Below, piece after piece: positions 61,218-64,000 of a stretch of DNA of 64,000 bases. The DNA is from Mongoliitalea lutea. GTDB lineage: Bacteria > Bacteroidota > Bacteroidia > Cytophagales > Cyclobacteriaceae. Location of the stretch: the NCBI RefSeq assembly GCF_014652135.1, contig NZ_BMYF01000003.1, positions 186,001 through 250,000 of the forward strand, read 5' to 3'. The notes under the pieces are model-generated. The model was given only the letters and a program-made list of their open reading frames with translations. It was not told the DNA's origin and did no database searches. The position numbers were made by a program, and so were the translations under genes. Every line of letters begins with the position of its first letter. Position 1 is the first letter of the stretch.

Positions 61218-61847
61218 TTAACTCAATATACATAATTCAAATGATAACCATTGACTTTGATTCATAATCCTTTCTATATTTTCAATGTATGTACTCAGGC
61301 ATTCTCTTAAGTTTATAGAATTTTTTAGTTTTTCATCTATGATTTGAGATTTGCCAATTTCATGGAGTTTAACTAAGCGATTTTCTAACTCTTCAAGATC
61401 AATCTTTCCATTTAAGTATAAATCCAAAACAGACCGTCTTTCATCAGATAAGTTATTGATAATTGTTCTAATTGCTATTCTATAATTCTGGCTATTAGCA
61501 TTTCTACATTCACTAAAATTATTTGTTGCAGTTCTAACTCTAACTAATTGTGATAAAGAAAGATTAATACTTCGAATGCAGGAAAACAAAATGAGATCAT
61601 TTCCTTCTAAAATATCTGAATCTGATCTTGAAAGTCCATAAATACCATGCATTCCATCATTTTCTACACTGAAATCTTCACTTTCAGTACCACCGAGTAA
61701 ATTAAATTGAAAGAAAGTGTTATGCAACGATTCGATTAATATTTCGCGTCGTTCATTTGGGCCAATAGAATCATCTTCTAATCGACAGGAATTTAATATC
61801 CCTGTCAGAATAAAAGCAACGAATAATTGGGCCAATAATCTTTTCAT
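61218..61847 (-). CDS. Lipoprotein of unknown function
   Basis: About 209 residues; the ATG at 61847 is preferred over 61853. The lipobox is I-L-N-S-C with Cys21. The mature protein is mostly helical (E-R-R-E-I-L-I-E-S-L-H, D-E-R-R-S-V-L-D-L-Y-L-N-G-K) with four additional cysteines spread along it (in S-C-I-R, S-E-C-R, R-E-C-L and E-L-C-I), which could form two disulfides. I do not recognise it. It lies downstream of tyrS on the same strand with 67 nt between, AT-rich and rather isolated in style, possibly acquired. Confidence 0.62.
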   Translation of the reverse strand: MKRLLAQLFVAFILTGILNSCRLEDDSIGPNERREILIESLHNTFFQFNLLGGTESEDFSVENDGMHGIYGLSRSDSDILEGNDLILFSCIRSINLSLSQLVRVRTATNNFSECRNANSQNYRIAIRTIINNLSDERRSVLDLYLNGKIDLEELENRLVKLHEIGKSQIIDEKLKNSINLRECLSTYIENIERIMNQSQWLSFELCILS

Positions 61848-61914
61848 GAACACTTACTTTATTATGTAAAGTCAATAATTTAGAAAAAAATTCTCATATT
61901 AAAGTAGATATATT

Positions 61915-63207
61915 TTACTTAATTTGCACGATGTAATAGTTCTTTTTCCCTTTTTGAACCAACAAATACTTATTCTGAAGCAAGCTGAAGGATGGTTTAG
62001 CCTGTGGGTCAGAAACTTTTTCCTTATTGATCGCAACACCACCTCCTTGAATCATTTTTCTTGCCTCACCTTTGGAAGGGAAGATAATAAAGTTTGTTTG
62101 CTCAGACAGCAAATCCACTAGTGAAGCACATGCCTCATAGGATTCTTTGGAAATTTCAGCTTGAGGAACACCTTCAAACACCTGTAAGAAAGTACGTTCA
62201 TCTAAGATTGCTAAATCTTCTGTAGATGATTTTCCAAATAAAATCTCGGATGCTTTCAAAGCCATTTCATATTCCGCTTCCCCATGCACCATGATTGTCA
62301 CCTGTTTGGCTATTTCACGCTGCAATGCCCGTAGGTGGGGGGCCGCTTGATGTTCTTCCTCCAACTTTTCAATGGTAGCTTGATCCAACACAGTAAAAAT
62401 TCGGATATACTTTGCAGCATCTTCATCGGATACATTCAGCCAAAACTGATAAAATTTATAAGGTGAAGTCTTTTCAGGATCTAACCAAACAGAGCCTGAT
62501 TCGGTTTTTCCGAATTTGGTACCATCAGCTTTGGTAATCAATGGAACAGTCAATGCGTAGGCGGAACCACCTTCCATTTTTCTAATCAATTCTGTTCCTG
62601 TTACGATATTCCCCCATTGATCGGAGCCACCTAGTTGGATGCTAACATTGGAATTTTTCCACAAATGATAGAAGTCATACCCCTGAATCAGTTGGTAGGA
62701 AAATTCAGTAAAGGATAGGCCATTACCATCTTCCAATCTTCTCTTGACTGAGTCCTTAGCCATCATGTAATTGACCGTAATGTATTTGCCTACATCCCGG
62801 ATAAATTCCAAAAAGCTAAATTGGGACATCCAATCGTAGTTATTTACTAGTTCGGCTTTATTAGAGGCTCCTTCGGAGAAATTTAAAAATTTACCCAATT
62901 GCTGTTGCAAGCAGGCTACGTTATGGTCAAGTGTTGCTTTATCTAACAAATTTCTTTCAGCAGATTTGAAACTTGGATCCCCAATCATTCCTGTCGCTCC
63001 ACCTACCAAGGCAAAAGGCTTATGTCCGGCACGTTGAAAATGCAAAAGCGTCATCACACCAACCAAATGCCCAATATGTAAAGAATCTGCTGTAGGATCA
63101 AAGCCAAGATAGGCAGAGGCCATGCCTTTGGCTAAATGTTCCTCAATCTCAGGTGTCATATCCTGAAGCATTCCTCTCCAGCGTAATTCTTCTATAAAAT
63201 TGTTCAT
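61915..63207 (-). CDS. tyrS: Tyrosyl-tRNA synthetase
   Basis: A 430-residue class I synthetase. The HIGH motif is H-I-G-H near residue 48 and the KMSKS-type loop is K-F-G-K-T near 233. [10 protein letters not shown] near 192 is the tyrosine-binding signature, and the C-terminal S4-like RNA-binding domain begins around residue 360. The frame is open to 63255, but the promoter at 63233-63260 lies within that extension, so I take the ATG at 63207 (M-N-N-F-I-E-E-L), as in relatives. Confidence 0.95.
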   Translation of the reverse strand: MNNFIEELRWRGMLQDMTPEIEEHLAKGMASAYLGFDPTADSLHIGHLVGVMTLLHFQRAGHKPFALVGGATGMIGDPSFKSAERNLLDKATLDHNVACLQQQLGKFLNFSEGASNKAELVNNYDWMSQFSFLEFIRDVGKYITVNYMMAKDSVKRRLEDGNGLSFTEFSYQLIQGYDFYHLWKNSNVSIQLGGSDQWGNIVTGTELIRKMEGGSAYALTVPLITKADGTKFGKTESGSVWLDPEKTSPYKFYQFWLNVSDEDAAKYIRIFTVLDQATIEKLEEEHQAAPHLRALQREIAKQVTIMVHGEAEYEMALKASEILFGKSSTEDLAILDERTFLQVFEGVPQAEISKESYEACASLVDLLSEQTNFIIFPSKGEARKMIQGGGVAINKEKVSDPQAKPSFSLLQNKYLLVQKGKKNYYIVQIK

Positions 63208-63232
63208 GTTGACTACTAAATTTTTGAATGCG

Positions 63233-63260
63233 CAAATATAGACTATGTTAACCAAACAAA
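63233..63260 (-). promoter_or_regulatory. Promoter of tyrS
   Basis: On the minus strand TTTG (63260-63257), 16 nt, then a perfect TATATTTG (63240-63233), giving a leader of about 20 nt to the ATG at 63207. It decides the start codon of tyrS. Confidence 0.6.
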
Positions 63261-63325
63261 CTTTTCTCTGCTTTGAAAATTGGGCAACTAAAATGAATCT
63301 ATGCTTCCGAAGTTTAAAATAGAAG

Positions 63326-63928
63326 CTAGGAATCTACATTCTTTAGTCTAAAAACATCCTCAGCTGTGTCCACATCAAATGCACCTTTTGGAAAGGAGAT
63401 CGTATCTACATCCTCAGGATACTTGAAAAAAAGTTTCTTGGCACCCATATCCTTTTGTTGGGAAAGTAATTCTTCAAAATAATCCCGATGGATAAAAGCT
63501 GGAACTCCTAAGGTATCGGAATAAGCAGAAGCAATCAACTTTTTATTAGTTGATAAATGTTTGTTTTTTAATTGAGTAATTACATCTGTATCAACAAAAG
63601 GTTGATCTGAAACCAATAAAAAAATCCCATCGATTGCATCCTCTTTCAATAGGGCGGATAAGCCCAATCGTAAGGAAGTTGACATGCCATCTGACCAAGT
63701 CTCATTGATCACGTAAGGAAAGGGGTAGTTTTGAAATACATCAAGAATCTTGGCTGCATGAGCACCTAGTACTACCAATAACCGCTGACCTACCACTGGG
63801 CTGACAACTTCTATTGCATGCTGAAGCAACATTTTTCCTTGGTATTCCAACAATTGCTTGGGTTGCCCCAGACGCGTAGATGCTCCGGCGGCTAGAATGA
63901 TGGCAGCAAAATCATTCATGGCTCGCAT
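63326..63928 (-). CDS. MocA/MobA-like nucleotidyltransferase
   Basis: A 200-residue NTP-transferase. The Rossmann-like N-terminus [19 protein letters not shown] holds the nucleotide-binding consensus L-A-A-G-x-S-x-R-x-G-x-x-K. S-D-Q-P-F-V-D near residue 107 is the metal site, and D-V-D-T-A-E-D closes the C-terminus, all typical of molybdopterin cytidylyltransferase (MocA). It would activate molybdopterin for xanthine-dehydrogenase-type enzymes. Met1 at 63928 and Met4 at 63919 are both possible starts. The gene overlaps the stop of the upstream xdhC-like frame. Confidence 0.87.
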   Translation of the reverse strand: MRAMNDFAAIILAAGASTRLGQPKQLLEYQGKMLLQHAIEVVSPVVGQRLLVVLGAHAAKILDVFQNYPFPYVINETWSDGMSTSLRLGLSALLKEDAIDGIFLLVSDQPFVDTDVITQLKNKHLSTNKKLIASAYSDTLGVPAFIHRDYFEELLSQQKDMGAKKLFFKYPEDVDTISFPKGAFDVDTAEDVFRLKNVDS

Positions 63929-64000
63929 GAATTGGTCCCTCCAATGCTCTCAAAAATCCTGCTGGCTTCCTTTGCAGCACAGCCATTATTTCACTCAGTG
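63912..64000 (-). CDS. XdhC/CoxI-family protein, C-terminal fragment (5' part outside window)
   Basis: An open frame enters from the window edge and ends at TGA 63914-63912 after 28 codons, reading L-S-E-I-M-A-V-L-Q-R-K-P-A-G-F-L-R and ending G-P-I-H-A-S-H-E. The pattern fits the C-terminus of XdhC-family proteins, which insert sulfurated molybdenum cofactor into molybdo-hydroxylases. It overlaps the start of the MocA-like gene by 8-17 nt, the usual neighbourhood for xdhC. Because so little is visible the assignment is tentative. Confidence 0.5.
   Translation of the reverse strand, partial: LSEIMAVLQRKPAGFLRALEGPIHASHE

Overview
The window looks like chromosomal DNA of a Bacteroidota bacterium, most likely a Cytophagales of the Cyclobacteriaceae type (Algoriphagus/Belliella-like). 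The evidence is the low-to-moderate GC, several promoters of the Bacteroidota type (TTTG, about 18 nt, TAnnTTTG), many short-signal lipoproteins, an M56-TonB membrane protease paired with a BlaI regulator, DUF4301 and DUF1460 proteins, and REP-like intergenic repeats typical of the phylum. The family assignment is inference. No phage, insertion sequence or CRISPR array is visible.

Layout. 1-7.4 kb: the end of dapD with a TPR lipoprotein, a flavin monooxygenase/sirtuin pair, a repeat-rich gap, a DUF4301 gene and the pxpABC 5-oxoprolinase operon. 7.4-14.2 kb is accessory: a thioesterase; a lipoprotein carrying ribosomal-L7/L12-like domains whose second copy is cut by a stop codon; a secreted protein; an AT-rich arginase gene with a 48-residue Arg-rich peptide gene directly upstream, next to a tRNA-Ser(GCU); a large beta-propeller lipoprotein; and an orphan LytTR regulator. 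14.2-26.2 kb: queA, menC, a cold-shock gene, and the complete seven-gene mrpA-G Na+/H+ antiporter operon ending in a lactonase and preceded by topA.

26.2-42.9 kb: sixA, an agmatinase-family gene, the BlaI/M56 pair, a fatty-acid desaturase, small membrane proteins, a histone-deacetylase-like hydrolase, an OmpH-like lipoprotein, a deoxyhypusine-synthase homologue coupled to an OmpA/PD40 protein, a LacI regulator, a glycogen branching enzyme and a DUF1460 amidase. 42.9-46.8 kb: a tightly overlapping SDR / ACAD10-11-like dehydrogenase / APH-like kinase / 3-hydroxyacyl-CoA dehydrogenase operon that reads as a 4-hydroxyacyl-CoA catabolic module. 46.9-64 kb: a quinone-oxidoreductase-like gene, a 1.1-kb repeat island, a gamma-glutamyltransferase, a DEAD-box helicase, parE-parC, an SDR and a TetR regulator, tyrS, and a MocA-like nucleotidyltransferase overlapping the end of an xdhC-like gene.

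The strongest candidate for an undescribed system is the arginase plus Arg-rich mini-gene at 10284-11626. It has the organisation expected of a minimal ribosomal-peptide pathway in which a peptide arginase makes ornithine. Other items worth following are the L7/L12-like lipoprotein with its internal duplication and stop, a structured-RNA candidate downstream of the branching-enzyme gene, and the 4-hydroxyacyl-CoA module. All functions were assigned by reading motifs; no database search was run.
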